This document shows, one piece after another, positions 16,975-25,818 of a DNA stretch of 60,606 nucleotides (its first letter is position 1; each line of letters starts with the position of its first letter). A program made the translations under genes and the position numbers. This DNA comes from an uncultured Alteromonadaceae bacterium. Lineage in GTDB: Bacteria; Pseudomonadota; Gammaproteobacteria; Enterobacterales; Alteromonadaceae. Location: the NCBI GenBank assembly GCA_947503265.1, contig CANNDC010000025.1, positions 1-60,606 of the forward strand. Reading direction: 5' to 3'. Under the pieces are notes generated by a model. That model worked only from the letters and a program-made list of their open reading frames with translations. It had not been told where the DNA came from and did no database searches.

Positions 16975-17005
16975 TATTATACTAACAATAAATCGTGAGC
17001 TTTAT

Positions 17006-19570
17006 ATGACCTTTACCAGACGCTGCTTGATTATTACCAGCCTTTTTAGCTTCTTCGCTTTCGCAGTTAATGCTTTTGCTAAAACAGATTTAGACTATCT
17101 ACCAAATCATATTCAATATGATCCGAGTATTCCAAAACCTGCAGACGTTTTAGGATCCCCTGTCGGCGAGTGGCATGTAAGACATGACCAGCTTGTTGCT
17201 TACATGAAAGTGCTGGCAGATAAATCTGACCGAGTTTCAATGATTGAAACCGGCCGTACTCACGAGAATCGCCCGTTGCTGTTACTCACTATTACGGCAC
17301 CCAAAAATCAGCAAAACCTGCAGCAAATTCGTCAGGCACACCTAGAAGCTGTCACATCCGGAGATAAACCAACTGAAGATGCGCCATTAGTGCTTTGGAT
17401 GGGGTATAGCGTGCATGGCAATGAACCTTCAGGATCAAATGCTGCCCTGCTTGTCGCCTACTATTTGGCGGCAGGTCAGGGACAAGAGATAGATAAACTT
17501 CTCAATGACAATATTGTATTGCTCGATCCTTCGGTGAATCCTGATGGGCTGTCACGATTTGCACAGTGGGCAAACATGCATAAGGGGCAGAACCTAGTGT
17601 CCGATCCCAATCATAGAGAACATGCAGAAGGTTGGCCATCAGGAAGGACTAATCATTATTGGTTTGATTTGAATCGAGACTGGTTGTTGCTAACCCATCC
17701 CGAATCTAGAGCACGGATCAAACAATTTCATCAATGGCGTCCCCATGTACTGACTGATTTCCATGAAATGGGAACTAACAGCACCTACTTTTTCCAACCA
17801 GGAATTCCTTCGAGAAAAAACCCCAATACACCTCAAAGAAACGTGGAACTAACCGAAGCTTTAGGTGAATTTCATGCCAAAGCGTTGGACGAGACAAAGC
17901 AATTGTATTTCAGTCAAGAAGCATTTGATGATTTTTACTATGGAAAAGGCTCTACCTACCCAGATGCACACGGCAGCATCGGTATTTTGTTCGAACAAGC
18001 GAGTAGCAGAGGTCACTTACAAGATAGTATTAATGGCCCGCTGTCGTTCCCTGCAACGATCCAAAATCAGGTAACTACCTCGTTATCGACATTTACGGGG
18101 GCCCTAGCCAATAAACAAGCCTTGTTAGACTTCCAGCCTATGTTTGTTGATCAAACAAAACGGCTGAGAAAAGATGAAGATCTGCGTGGATACGTATTGA
18201 CCCAAGGTAACGACACGAATCGTTTTAACAAATTGCTGGATATACTTGATCAACACCAAATAGAGTATCAAGGATTAAGCAAGGATGCAGAAATTGAAGA
18301 CGTTAACTACCCTGCTCAAGGCAGTATATTTGTATCTCTAGACCAGCCACAATATCGGCTAATCAAATCTATGTTTTCGACTCGTAAGCGTTTTGAAGAT
18401 AACACTTTTTACGATGTCTCTAATTGGAACTTACCTCTGGCTTTTAATATCCAATACTCACCGGTAAAAGGCCGAATATCTGTCGATAAAGATGAATTTC
18501 AGCGCTCTAATAAACAATTGTTGCCTATCACTGAGAATGCCTATGCTTATGGGTTTTCTTGGCAAGATTTTAATTCACCCAAGCTTTTACAACGATTGTT
18601 GGATAACAAAATAAAGGTCAGAGTTTCGCAGCAAGCATTTTCCGCAAAAACCAGTAATGGAGAAGTCGATTTCGATGCGGGTTCGGTTATCGTTCACAAC
18701 AGCCATAATCAACCTGAAAACTTTGTACAGACTCTAAATCGCTTAGCTCGAGAGTTAGGGGTGCAAGTTTTGTCTATTGAGACAGGCTTGACTATGCAAG
18801 GTATTGACTTAGGTAGTTCCAAGATAGCACCACTCAGATCACCAAAAGTGTTGATTGTAGGCGGTGTCGGTACGTCTCAATACGAAGTGGGCGAAGTTTG
18901 GCACTATCTTGATACGCGCGTTGGCATGGCCGCCTCCATTGTAGAGTTGCGCAATTTAGCTAAAGTTTCGCTGGACAAATACACTCACATGATTTGGGTA
19001 AGCGGTAAATATTCGAAAATGGCCGAGCAAACTACTGACAAAATCGAAAGTTGGGTCAAAAAAGGTGGTGTATTGATTGGCCAGAAATCAGCCGCTAAAT
19101 GGTTCAGCGACCAAGAATGGTTAAAAGCTAAGTTTATGGAGCAAAAAGAGATCGATGATGCTTTTAATCTTAAAAATTTAAGTTTTGCTGATAAAGAAGC
19201 GTTAGCAGCGAAACAACGTATTGCCGGCGCAGTTTTTGAGGCAAAGTTGGATACTAGTCATCCACTGGGTTTTGGATATCAACGTAATCAATTGCCTGTT
19301 TTTCGAAATAGTTCACAAGTCTTATTGATGCCTAGCAAGCCATTTGTAACTGTAGCCCAATACACCGGCAAGCCTTTGATGGCCGGTTATACATCAGATG
19401 AATTAGAGGATTTGATATCTGATTCTGCTGCTATCGTTGCGCATAACATGGGAAGTGGAAAGGTGATTGCCTTCACTATTAATCCTAATTTTAGAGGCTA
19501 CTGGTATGGCACGAGTCGACTAATGAGCAATGCTATCTTTATGTCAATGTTCATTGATGCGAAGGGGTAA
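17006..19570 (+). CDS. Secreted M14 family zinc carboxypeptidase
   Basis: Exported metallopeptidase. A signal peptide (1-25, ending AFA) is followed by an M14 domain with zinc ligands H137 and E140 (VHGNEPSG) and H253 (DFHEMG), and catalytic E330 (GILFEQASSRG). The remaining 450 residues include PKVLIVGGVGTSQYEVGEVW near 613, which resembles a class I glutamine amidotransferase-like fold often attached to such M14 proteins; no catalytic triad is evident. At 854 residues it is far longer than digestive carboxypeptidases. The start lacks a strong ribosome site. Its upstream DNA is the MITE, so its promoter may have been altered. It overlaps comF tail-to-tail by 20 bp. Confidence 0.9.
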   Translation: MTFTRRCLIITSLFSFFAFAVNAFAKTDLDYLPNHIQYDPSIPKPADVLGSPVGEWHVRHDQLVAYMKVLADKSDRVSMIETGRTHENRPLLLLTITAPKNQQNLQQIRQAHLEAVTSGDKPTEDAPLVLWMGYSVHGNEPSGSNAALLVAYYLAAGQGQEIDKLLNDNIVLLDPSVNPDGLSRFAQWANMHKGQNLVSDPNHREHAEGWPSGRTNHYWFDLNRDWLLLTHPESRARIKQFHQWRPHVLTDFHEMGTNSTYFFQPGIPSRKNPNTPQRNVELTEALGEFHAKALDETKQLYFSQEAFDDFYYGKGSTYPDAHGSIGILFEQASSRGHLQDSINGPLSFPATIQNQVTTSLSTFTGALANKQALLDFQPMFVDQTKRLRKDEDLRGYVLTQGNDTNRFNKLLDILDQHQIEYQGLSKDAEIEDVNYPAQGSIFVSLDQPQYRLIKSMFSTRKRFEDNTFYDVSNWNLPLAFNIQYSPVKGRISVDKDEFQRSNKQLLPITENAYAYGFSWQDFNSPKLLQRLLDNKIKVRVSQQAFSAKTSNGEVDFDAGSVIVHNSHNQPENFVQTLNRLARELGVQVLSIETGLTMQGIDLGSSKIAPLRSPKVLIVGGVGTSQYEVGEVWHYLDTRVGMAASIVELRNLAKVSLDKYTHMIWVSGKYSKMAEQTTDKIESWVKKGGVLIGQKSAAKWFSDQEWLKAKFMEQKEIDDAFNLKNLSFADKEALAAKQRIAGAVFEAKLDTSHPLGFGYQRNQLPVFRNSSQVLLMPSKPFVTVAQYTGKPLMAGYTSDELEDLISDSAAIVAHNMGSGKVIAFTINPNFRGYWYGTSRLMSNAIFMSMFIDAKG

Positions 19571-20261
19571 TACAGATTGTCCAAACATCGATAAGCATGT
19601 TTGGGTAACTGGCTAGAATTGTCTCGCATACTTCTGACACAGTTGCACCCGTGGTTACCACATCATCAAATATGGCGATGTGGTTAACACTTATTGATTC
19701 ACGTAAAACAAACGCATTTCTGGTGTTTTTAGCTCGTTGAAAAGAGCTCAATTCTGTTTGTGCCTGAGTTTTGTGTTTTCTGAACAACGCGTCATACTGT
19801 ATTTCAATTCCTGTTTTACGACTTATTTCTTTGGCTATCAATGACGCTTGATTGTATTTCCGACTTGCTAAGCGTGATGGATGTAATGGCACAGGGATAA
19901 TCAACTCGGGTGCAGAACTCATTTGTCCTAAGGCTTTTTTGCAAAACAATGTCGCCAGGGCTGTTGCATTGATTTGTTTTTTCGAAAATTTCAGTTGCGT
20001 CACTAGCATGTCTAGAGGCCAGCGATATTCCCCCAACGCCACAAGCTCATGGAAAGCGACGTGCTTTATATCTGATGCCACTTTCACATCATTCAGAAGG
20101 TTGTGATCTAACTTGCCCAAGTTGTATACCGGAATGTCTTGTTCGCAATATTGACAAATTAGCCTGCTGCTACTTTGTGCACAAAGAAGGCAAGTTCGAT
20201 TAAATTGTCTGAGTTGCGCAACTAAACTTGCATATTTCATAGGTGTCCATAAACTCAACAT
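19551..20261 (-). CDS. comF: ComF family protein (phosphoribosyltransferase fold, GntX-like)
   Basis: Homologue of ComF/GntX, linked to DNA uptake and use in competent bacteria. An N-terminal four-cysteine zinc site (CLLC near 24, CQYC near 36) precedes a phosphoribosyltransferase domain with PRPP loop IFDDVVTTGATVSE. 236 residues is normal. Another in-frame ATG at 20240 (MKYASLVAQL) may be the true start. Divergent from bioH with only 26 bp between starts, the bioH-gntX arrangement of E. coli. Confidence 0.92.
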   Translation of the reverse strand: MLSLWTPMKYASLVAQLRQFNRTCLLCAQSSSRLICQYCEQDIPVYNLGKLDHNLLNDVKVASDIKHVAFHELVALGEYRWPLDMLVTQLKFSKKQINATALATLFCKKALGQMSSAPELIIPVPLHPSRLASRKYNQASLIAKEISRKTGIEIQYDALFRKHKTQAQTELSSFQRAKNTRNAFVLRESISVNHIAIFDDVVTTGATVSEVCETILASYPNMLIDVWTICITPSHQ

Positions 20262-20287
20262 CCATCCGTTATTTGCGTGAAATATAG

Positions 20288-21061
20288 ATGTCTAAATTGT
20301 TTGTCGAAACCCGAGGTCAGGGCGCCAATCTAGTTTTAATCCATGGTTGGGGACTAAATAGTGGTGTTTGGGAATCAATCAGCCATGAACTTCAACAACA
20401 CTATCGTTTGACTTTGATAGACCTTCCTGGGTTTGGCAGAAATGCTGATAAAATGCCTGCCGTTTACGATTTATCAACTATTACCAGTATGGTGAAGGCA
20501 AGTTTGCCTGACAAGTGCAGTATTTTAGGGTGGTCATTGGGTGGGCTAGTGGCTCAGCAACTGGCAATTGAACTAGGCGAGAGAGTCGAAAAACTGATCC
20601 TAACAGCTACCTCCCCACGATTTAATCAAATTGACGAATGGGTTGGCATCAAGCCTAATGTTCTAAACGTGTTTGAGCAGCAACTCGAACGAGATTTTTC
20701 CAAAACCCTTGATCGTTTTATGGCGATACAAGCATTGGGTAGTGTGTCTGCAAAACAAGATATCAAGCGCATTAAAGCGCACGTTGAAAACTATCCTATT
20801 CCTGATAATGAGGCATTGCGGGCTGGGCTTAGTATTTTGGCTGATTCTGATCTGCGAGACATGATCTGTAAAATAAAAGCGCCTACTTTGCGACTTTATG
20901 GAAAACTTGACAGTCTAGTTCCTGTCGCAGCGATTCCCTTGATTAAGGCAAAACAACCGAACGCAAAAAGCCATATCTTTAACCATGCATCCCACGCTCC
21001 CTTTGTCTCTCATCCCGATGAATTTATTCAACAAGTCCGTGAGTTTATGGATAATAATTAA
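20288..21061 (+). CDS. bioH: Pimeloyl-[acyl-carrier protein] methyl ester esterase BioH
   Basis: Removes the methyl group from pimeloyl-ACP methyl ester, releasing pimeloyl-ACP for biotin synthesis. The alpha/beta-hydrolase has nucleophile S83 in LGWSLGG, an acid near D208 (YGKLDSLVP) and H236 (ASHAPFVSHP), matching E. coli S82/D207/H235 with a shift of one. Oxyanion motif HGWGLNSGVW at 19. 257 residues, versus 256 in E. coli. Position next to comF supports the call. Confidence 0.95.
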   Translation: MSKLFVETRGQGANLVLIHGWGLNSGVWESISHELQQHYRLTLIDLPGFGRNADKMPAVYDLSTITSMVKASLPDKCSILGWSLGGLVAQQLAIELGERVEKLILTATSPRFNQIDEWVGIKPNVLNVFEQQLERDFSKTLDRFMAIQALGSVSAKQDIKRIKAHVENYPIPDNEALRAGLSILADSDLRDMICKIKAPTLRLYGKLDSLVPVAAIPLIKAKQPNAKSHIFNHASHAPFVSHPDEFIQQVREFMDNN

Positions 21062-21249
21062 AGCCCCTTCAGCTAATTAAAAAATAGTGACGGATCGTTT
21101 AATAGGTATCAAAGTCTCAAATTGCACACCTGTTAAGCTCTTACTTTTTCGTATCTCTACAAGGCACTTGCGCGGGGAAGACCAGTAAGAGCTGATGGGT
21201 CCAAGTCAAAAAAATAAGATGCATAAGAGGTATGATTTGCTCGAAAAAG

Positions 21250-21278
21250 TTTCAATTCCGAGCGTTGTTGGCTATAAT
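21250..21278 (+). promoter_or_regulatory. Candidate promoter of the hook-like / SprA-like gene pair
   Basis: A perfect -10 TATAAT (21273-21278) is preceded after 17 bp by a poor -35 TTTCAA (21250-21255). It is 39 bp upstream of the ATG at 21317, and a GAGGAGGG sequence lies between. Confidence 0.4.
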
Positions 21279-21316
21279 TTGAGCTAATTGAGGAGGGTTG
21301 AGAGGTCCCGTTCGCA

Positions 21317-21667
21317 ATGACATTTGATGCAACTAGTGGTTTCAACAATATTAATTCAGCGATCATATCGAGTACGCTGGGGTTGGATCGTGCCCAAAGA
21401 AATATTACAAATGCCGCCGAAAATATTGCCAGTAATGCCATTGGTATTGCCGATCAAAATCGACAACTTCAGACAACCACTGACCTACTCTCCAACGCTG
21501 CGGCTCAACAAATAGGGCAAATCAATCAATTGCTGCCTAGTGGTGGTGATAGTTTAACTAATAGTCTTTTAACGCTACAAATCAACCGAAATAATGGTTT
21601 AGCTTCGGCGAAGGTTTTGGACATAGCCAATGAAACCGTCGGTCGTATCATCGATGAGCTAGCATAG
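21317..21667 (+). CDS. Small hypothetical protein with flagellar rod/hook-like N-terminal motif
   Basis: A 116-residue protein of unknown function. Residues 14-40 (SAIISSTLGLDRAQRNITNAA then ENIAS) resemble the N-terminal helix motif of flagellar rod/hook proteins, in which an S/A-x-x-LD/AQ stretch leads to N-IAN. The remainder is Ala/Asn/Gln-rich and helical, without signal peptide or membrane segment. It is 9 bp upstream of the SprA-like gene, so they form an operon. No other flagellar gene is nearby; the resemblance may be only coiled-coil similarity. Confidence 0.7.
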   Translation: MTFDATSGFNNINSAIISSTLGLDRAQRNITNAAENIASNAIGIADQNRQLQTTTDLLSNAAAQQIGQINQLLPSGGDSLTNSLLTLQINRNNGLASAKVLDIANETVGRIIDELA

Positions 21668-21676
21668 GGGGTTATT

Positions 21677-22609
21677 GTGAATATCGTGACGCCCATCCCA
21701 ACCAACATCGTATTTACTACAGGCAATGTAAATACAGAGTTGGCGCGTCGTGATAATCAACTAAGAGAAACTATCCCAAAAACATCTGGGACTGAAAACT
21801 CTGCAGCAGAAACCGCAGTGGGTTCAGAATCTGATAGGGTAAAAACGCCGGGCCAGCAGCCACAAGTCACTTATGAGCGCCCACAGCAACAAACTAATGC
21901 TCAATCTAATCCCGCGCAAGGAGATTTGTTTGGCCAAGACAATGCCGAAGACCCAAGTGCAGGTAGAGAAAGTGCCGAGGAACGTCAACAGCAACAACAA
22001 GAAGCAGCAGAGCAGCGTAAAATTGACGAATTGGAAAGAAACGACCGAAGGGTAAGAGCCCATGAACAGGCCCATGCAGCGGTTGGTGGCCAATATGCAG
22101 GTTCTCCCCAATATGAATATGAAAGTGGTCCTGATGGGCAGCGTTATGCCGTAGCTGGTGAAGTCTCTATTGACATCTCGGCTGAAAATACCCCAGAAGA
22201 AACCTTGCGTAAAATGCAGCAAGTCAGAGCGGCAGCATTAGCCCCCGTAGATCCTTCTGCACAAGATTTGCGTGTGGCGAGCGAGGCGTCTCAAAAAGCG
22301 GCTGAAGCGCAAATTGAAATTGCCCGCGAGAGTACTGAAGAGGCTAGGGAGTCGGTAAGTTCGTTACTTGAAGAACAGGACACAGGCTCACGAGTTAGCC
22401 CGCAAGTGGACACAACCGCGCCAGAACTTGACGAAATCGTATCCGATATTGACGTAGAACCACCAAAACGCTCTCTGGAAGGTGAACAGGAAGCTCAAGA
22501 AAGGTTAGAAAATCGCGACGATAGAATATTAAAACGTGTTTCTGTCATCGAAGATTTCTATCAAAACGTATCCCAACCTAGAGAGCAAGGTCTAGCGCTC
22601 AGCGCTTAG
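21677..22609 (+). CDS. SprA-related putative metalloprotease (CJM1_0395-like)
   Basis: A 310-residue protein with a disordered Q/E/S-rich N-terminus (about 30-115) and a conserved SprA-related core: zinc-binding HEQAH (129-133), VGGQYAGSPQYEYESGPDG and YAVAGEVSIDIS (158-169). The C-terminal third is acidic and probably helical. No signal peptide is seen. HExxH suggests a metalloprotease, but activity is not shown here and the substrate is unknown. GTG start with AGGGGG six bases ahead. It ends 18 bp before the convergent tex gene, with no terminator. Confidence 0.85.
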   Translation: MNIVTPIPTNIVFTTGNVNTELARRDNQLRETIPKTSGTENSAAETAVGSESDRVKTPGQQPQVTYERPQQQTNAQSNPAQGDLFGQDNAEDPSAGRESAEERQQQQQEAAEQRKIDELERNDRRVRAHEQAHAAVGGQYAGSPQYEYESGPDGQRYAVAGEVSIDISAENTPEETLRKMQQVRAAALAPVDPSAQDLRVASEASQKAAEAQIEIARESTEEARESVSSLLEEQDTGSRVSPQVDTTAPELDEIVSDIDVEPPKRSLEGEQEAQERLENRDDRILKRVSVIEDFYQNVSQPREQGLALSA

Positions 22610-22627
22610 CCCTTTTCGCGGTCTTAT

Positions 22628-24979
22628 CTATTTCTGCTTAGCTTTGGCAAAAGCATCAGCAAACGCGTTGCCCATTGCGGCATTACCTACCTGTTTCGGT
22701 CTACTTTTATTTTCTCGTCTTGAACCTTGTTCTTTTCTATCAGTTCGACCACTCGGTTTTCTATCAGATTTTGGTCGATTATTTTTTCCATGAGCGCCAC
22801 CGACTTGATTGGAAGATTCGTCTAGCCTCATTGTAAACGAAATACGTTTGCGAGCGGCGTCCACTTCCATCACTTTAACTTTGACTATGTCTCCAGCTTT
22901 AACGACTTCACGAGGATCAGAGATAAATTTGTTGGTCATTGCTGAAATGTGAACCAAACCATCTTGATGCACTCCCACGTCAACAAAGGCACCGAAGTTT
23001 GCTACATTGCTCACCACACCCTCTAGAATCATTCCTTCCTTCAGGTCGGTTATCTTTTCTACCCCATCTTTGAATGATGCTGTTTTAAACTCAGGACGAG
23101 GGTCGCGACCCGGTTTGTCAAGCTCACTGATGATATCCGTGACGGTTGGCAAACCAAAATTATCATTAGTAAAATCTTGTGGATTGAGCTTCTTGAGTAG
23201 TTCTGTATTGCCGAGAAGATCATTTACTGCGCATTGATTGGATTCAACAATAGAGTTAACTACTGGGTATGCCTCTGGGTGGACGGCCGAAGCATCCAAG
23301 GGATTCTTTCCATCAATAATACGCAAAAAGCCCGCTGCTTGTTCATACGCTTTGGGACCAAGTCTCTCAACTTTCTTAAGCTGGCCACGGTCGGCAAAAG
23401 CACCATTTTGGTCTCTAAATGCCACAATATTTTGTGCCAATGTGCGGTTTAAGCCTGAGACATGGGACAAGAGTGCTGGTGAAGCTGTGTTTACGTCTAC
23501 ACCTACAGCATTTACGCAATCTTCAATTACAGTTTCTAGGGACTTTCCTAAATGGCTTTGACTCACGTCGTGCTGATACTGACCGACACCAATTGCCTTG
23601 GGTTCGATTTTAACCAATTCAGCTAAGGGATCTTGCAGGCGTCTAGCGATGGATACTGCACCTCGCAAAGACACATCCATATCAGGAAGTTCTGCAGAAG
23701 CGAGTTCTGAAGCTGAGTAGACAGAAGCACCGGCTTCGCTTACGACAATTTTACGTAGGCCTAAATCGGCTTCCGCTTTTATTAATTCTGCGACTAATTT
23801 ATCGGTTTCACGACTGCCCGTTCCATTACCTATGCTGACTAAATTGACTTTGTGCTGACGACACAAGTTGGCAAGGGTTCTAATCGATTTATCCCACGCA
23901 TTTTGGGGAGCATGGGGAAATATTGTAGCTGTGGTAACCACCTTGCCGGTTTCATCGACAATAGCTACTTTGACGCCTGTACGTAGGCCCGGGTCCAATC
24001 CCATTGTGACTTTGGCACCCGCTGGGGCCGCCATCAAAAGATCGTTTAGATTGCGAGCAAAAACCTCTATTGCGTCACCCTCAGCTTTGTCTCTGACTGC
24101 ACCGAACAGTTCAGTTTCCATATGCAAAAGGATTTTGATTTTCCATGTCCATTGCACTACGGTAGAAAGCCATTTATCAGCTGGCTTGTCTGAAAAAGTC
24201 AAATTCAGATGCTCAGCAATAATATGTTCACAGTAAGAACCAGCGTCGTTTCCATCTTTTTCAGGATCTGCATCTAGATTTACTTGCAAGACATTTTCGT
24301 TTCTACCTCTGAACATAGCTAGAGCACGGTGAGAAGGTACCTTACTGATCTTTTCGCTGTGCTCAAAGTAATCGGAATACTTAGCACCTTCTTTTTCCTT
24401 TCCTGCAACAAGAGTACTGCGGATATGCGCATTATTTTGCAGATAACGGCGAATTTTTTGTAGCAGTGCCGCATCTTCTGCAAAGCGTTCCATCAAAATA
24501 AATTTAGCACCATCCAAAACCGCTTTTTCGTCTGCAAAACCCGCTTCACTATTAATATAAGCACTAGCCTCAGACTCGGGAGTAAGTTCGGGATTGTTAA
24601 AAAGGCTTTTTGCTAGGGGCTCTAGACCTGCTTCAATCGCGATTTGACCTTTTGTGCGACGCTTAGGTTTGAATGGAAGGTAGAGGTCTTCAAGCTCGGT
24701 TTTATTTTCAGCTTGACGTATTTGCTTTTCCAGTTGCTCGGTAAGCTTGCCTTGCTCACTTATCGATTTGAGGATGACAGATACGCGGTCCTGCATTTCT
24801 CTTAAGTAACTGAGTCTTTGTTCGAGTTTTCTTAGTTGAACATCATCAAGTCCATCTGTTGCTTCTTTGCGATAGCGGGCGATAAATGGCACGGTTGCAC
24901 CTCCATCGATAAGATCGACAGCAGATTTAACTTGTTTTTGCTGAACGTTTAATTCGCTCGCAATTTTTTCGATGATCAT
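22628..24979 (-). CDS. tex: Tex family transcription accessory protein (S1 RNA-binding)
   Basis: Nucleic-acid-binding protein related to Spt6, called YhgF in E. coli. The 783-residue protein has the Tex N-terminal helical region, a YqgF-like RNase H fold (MGLDPGLRTGVKVAIVD, near 328), a helix-hairpin-helix block (NTASPALLSHVSGLNRTLAQ near 506) and an S1 domain (EGVVSNVANFGAFVDVGVHQ near 655), then a basic tail rich in K/R/G. Precise cellular role is not settled. Located 137 bp downstream of greB on the same strand, as in E. coli (greB-yhgF). Confidence 0.97.
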   Translation of the reverse strand: MIIEKIASELNVQQKQVKSAVDLIDGGATVPFIARYRKEATDGLDDVQLRKLEQRLSYLREMQDRVSVILKSISEQGKLTEQLEKQIRQAENKTELEDLYLPFKPKRRTKGQIAIEAGLEPLAKSLFNNPELTPESEASAYINSEAGFADEKAVLDGAKFILMERFAEDAALLQKIRRYLQNNAHIRSTLVAGKEKEGAKYSDYFEHSEKISKVPSHRALAMFRGRNENVLQVNLDADPEKDGNDAGSYCEHIIAEHLNLTFSDKPADKWLSTVVQWTWKIKILLHMETELFGAVRDKAEGDAIEVFARNLNDLLMAAPAGAKVTMGLDPGLRTGVKVAIVDETGKVVTTATIFPHAPQNAWDKSIRTLANLCRQHKVNLVSIGNGTGSRETDKLVAELIKAEADLGLRKIVVSEAGASVYSASELASAELPDMDVSLRGAVSIARRLQDPLAELVKIEPKAIGVGQYQHDVSQSHLGKSLETVIEDCVNAVGVDVNTASPALLSHVSGLNRTLAQNIVAFRDQNGAFADRGQLKKVERLGPKAYEQAAGFLRIIDGKNPLDASAVHPEAYPVVNSIVESNQCAVNDLLGNTELLKKLNPQDFTNDNFGLPTVTDIISELDKPGRDPRPEFKTASFKDGVEKITDLKEGMILEGVVSNVANFGAFVDVGVHQDGLVHISAMTNKFISDPREVVKAGDIVKVKVMEVDAARKRISFTMRLDESSNQVGGAHGKNNRPKSDRKPSGRTDRKEQGSRRENKSRPKQVGNAAMGNAFADAFAKAKQK

Positions 24980-25116
24980 GGTGAATCCTAAACTTGATAA
25001 CCAGTAAAAAGAGTACTGGTGTTTGATGCATACTTTGCAGCCTTAAAAATTAGGCGCAACTTTAACAGCGCCATAGACAGCAAGTCCAATATTGATTGGA
25101 GAATAGTTAGTGATTT

Positions 25117-25590
25117 TTATTTGTCGTAATCTATTGATGTTATAAGCCAGTGAAATTCTCCCGCTTCAGTGCGCACAACGGCTTCGTCATCAACTTGCTT
25201 CTTTATCAATGCTCTGGCCATTGGGGAATCAATTGAAATACAATCTTTACGAGCAAATATTTCATCATAACCAACTATTTGCAGTCGCTTATGTTCGCCC
25301 TGTTGATTTTCTATTTCGACCCAAGCGCCAAAAAAGACCTTGCCATCTTGCTCGGGAACATAATCAACTATTTTTAAATTTTCCAGGCTTTTGCGAAGAT
25401 ACCTTACGCGGCGGTCTATCTGGCGAAGCTTTTGTTTGTTGTATTGATAGTCTGCATTTTCGCTGCGATCTCCCAAACTAGCAGCCCAAGTTACTTTTTT
25501 GGTTATTTCGGGCCGCTCAACCCGCCATAGGTGATCAAGTTCAGCGGATAATTGCTGATAGCCCTTTCGGGTGATAAGTGGGGTTCGCAT
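25117..25590 (-). CDS. greB: Transcription elongation factor GreB
   Basis: Rescues backtracked RNA polymerase by stimulating transcript cleavage. The 157-residue protein has the N-terminal coiled coil with tip acidic residues (ASLGDRSENADYQYNK) and the C-terminal FKBP-like domain (VGYDEIFARKDCISIDSPMARALI). E. coli GreB begins MKTPLVTREGY, aligned with MRTPLITRKGY here, so I start at 25590; ATGs at 25599 and 25689 give longer versions. In E. coli it is next to ompR, which lies 34 kb away in this window. Confidence 0.95.
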   Translation of the reverse strand: MRTPLITRKGYQQLSAELDHLWRVERPEITKKVTWAASLGDRSENADYQYNKQKLRQIDRRVRYLRKSLENLKIVDYVPEQDGKVFFGAWVEIENQQGEHKRLQIVGYDEIFARKDCISIDSPMARALIKKQVDDEAVVRTEAGEFHWLITSIDYDK

Positions 25591-25818
25591 TTTAGACATC
25601 CAAAACAACAATTTGAGGATTTTAATATTAAAATACGCTGCTGGCCAAATGTATTGGGGATTTAGCAAGACCGCAACCGAGATTGGCACTCAATAAAACC
25701 TTAATTGTCTGCTCTAAACTCAGGATAGGCACATTTATCTACACGTATTTGATTGAATGTTTCTTGCATTGTAGCTAATGTCAGAAACGTGTTCTGAAAC
25801 TATAAAGTAAATCAAGCT

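Noticed and set aside
21824..22222. 132-codon minus-strand frame inside the SprA-like gene
   Set aside because: Antisense to a well-supported gene; Phe/Leu/Cys-rich composition is typical of shadow frames.
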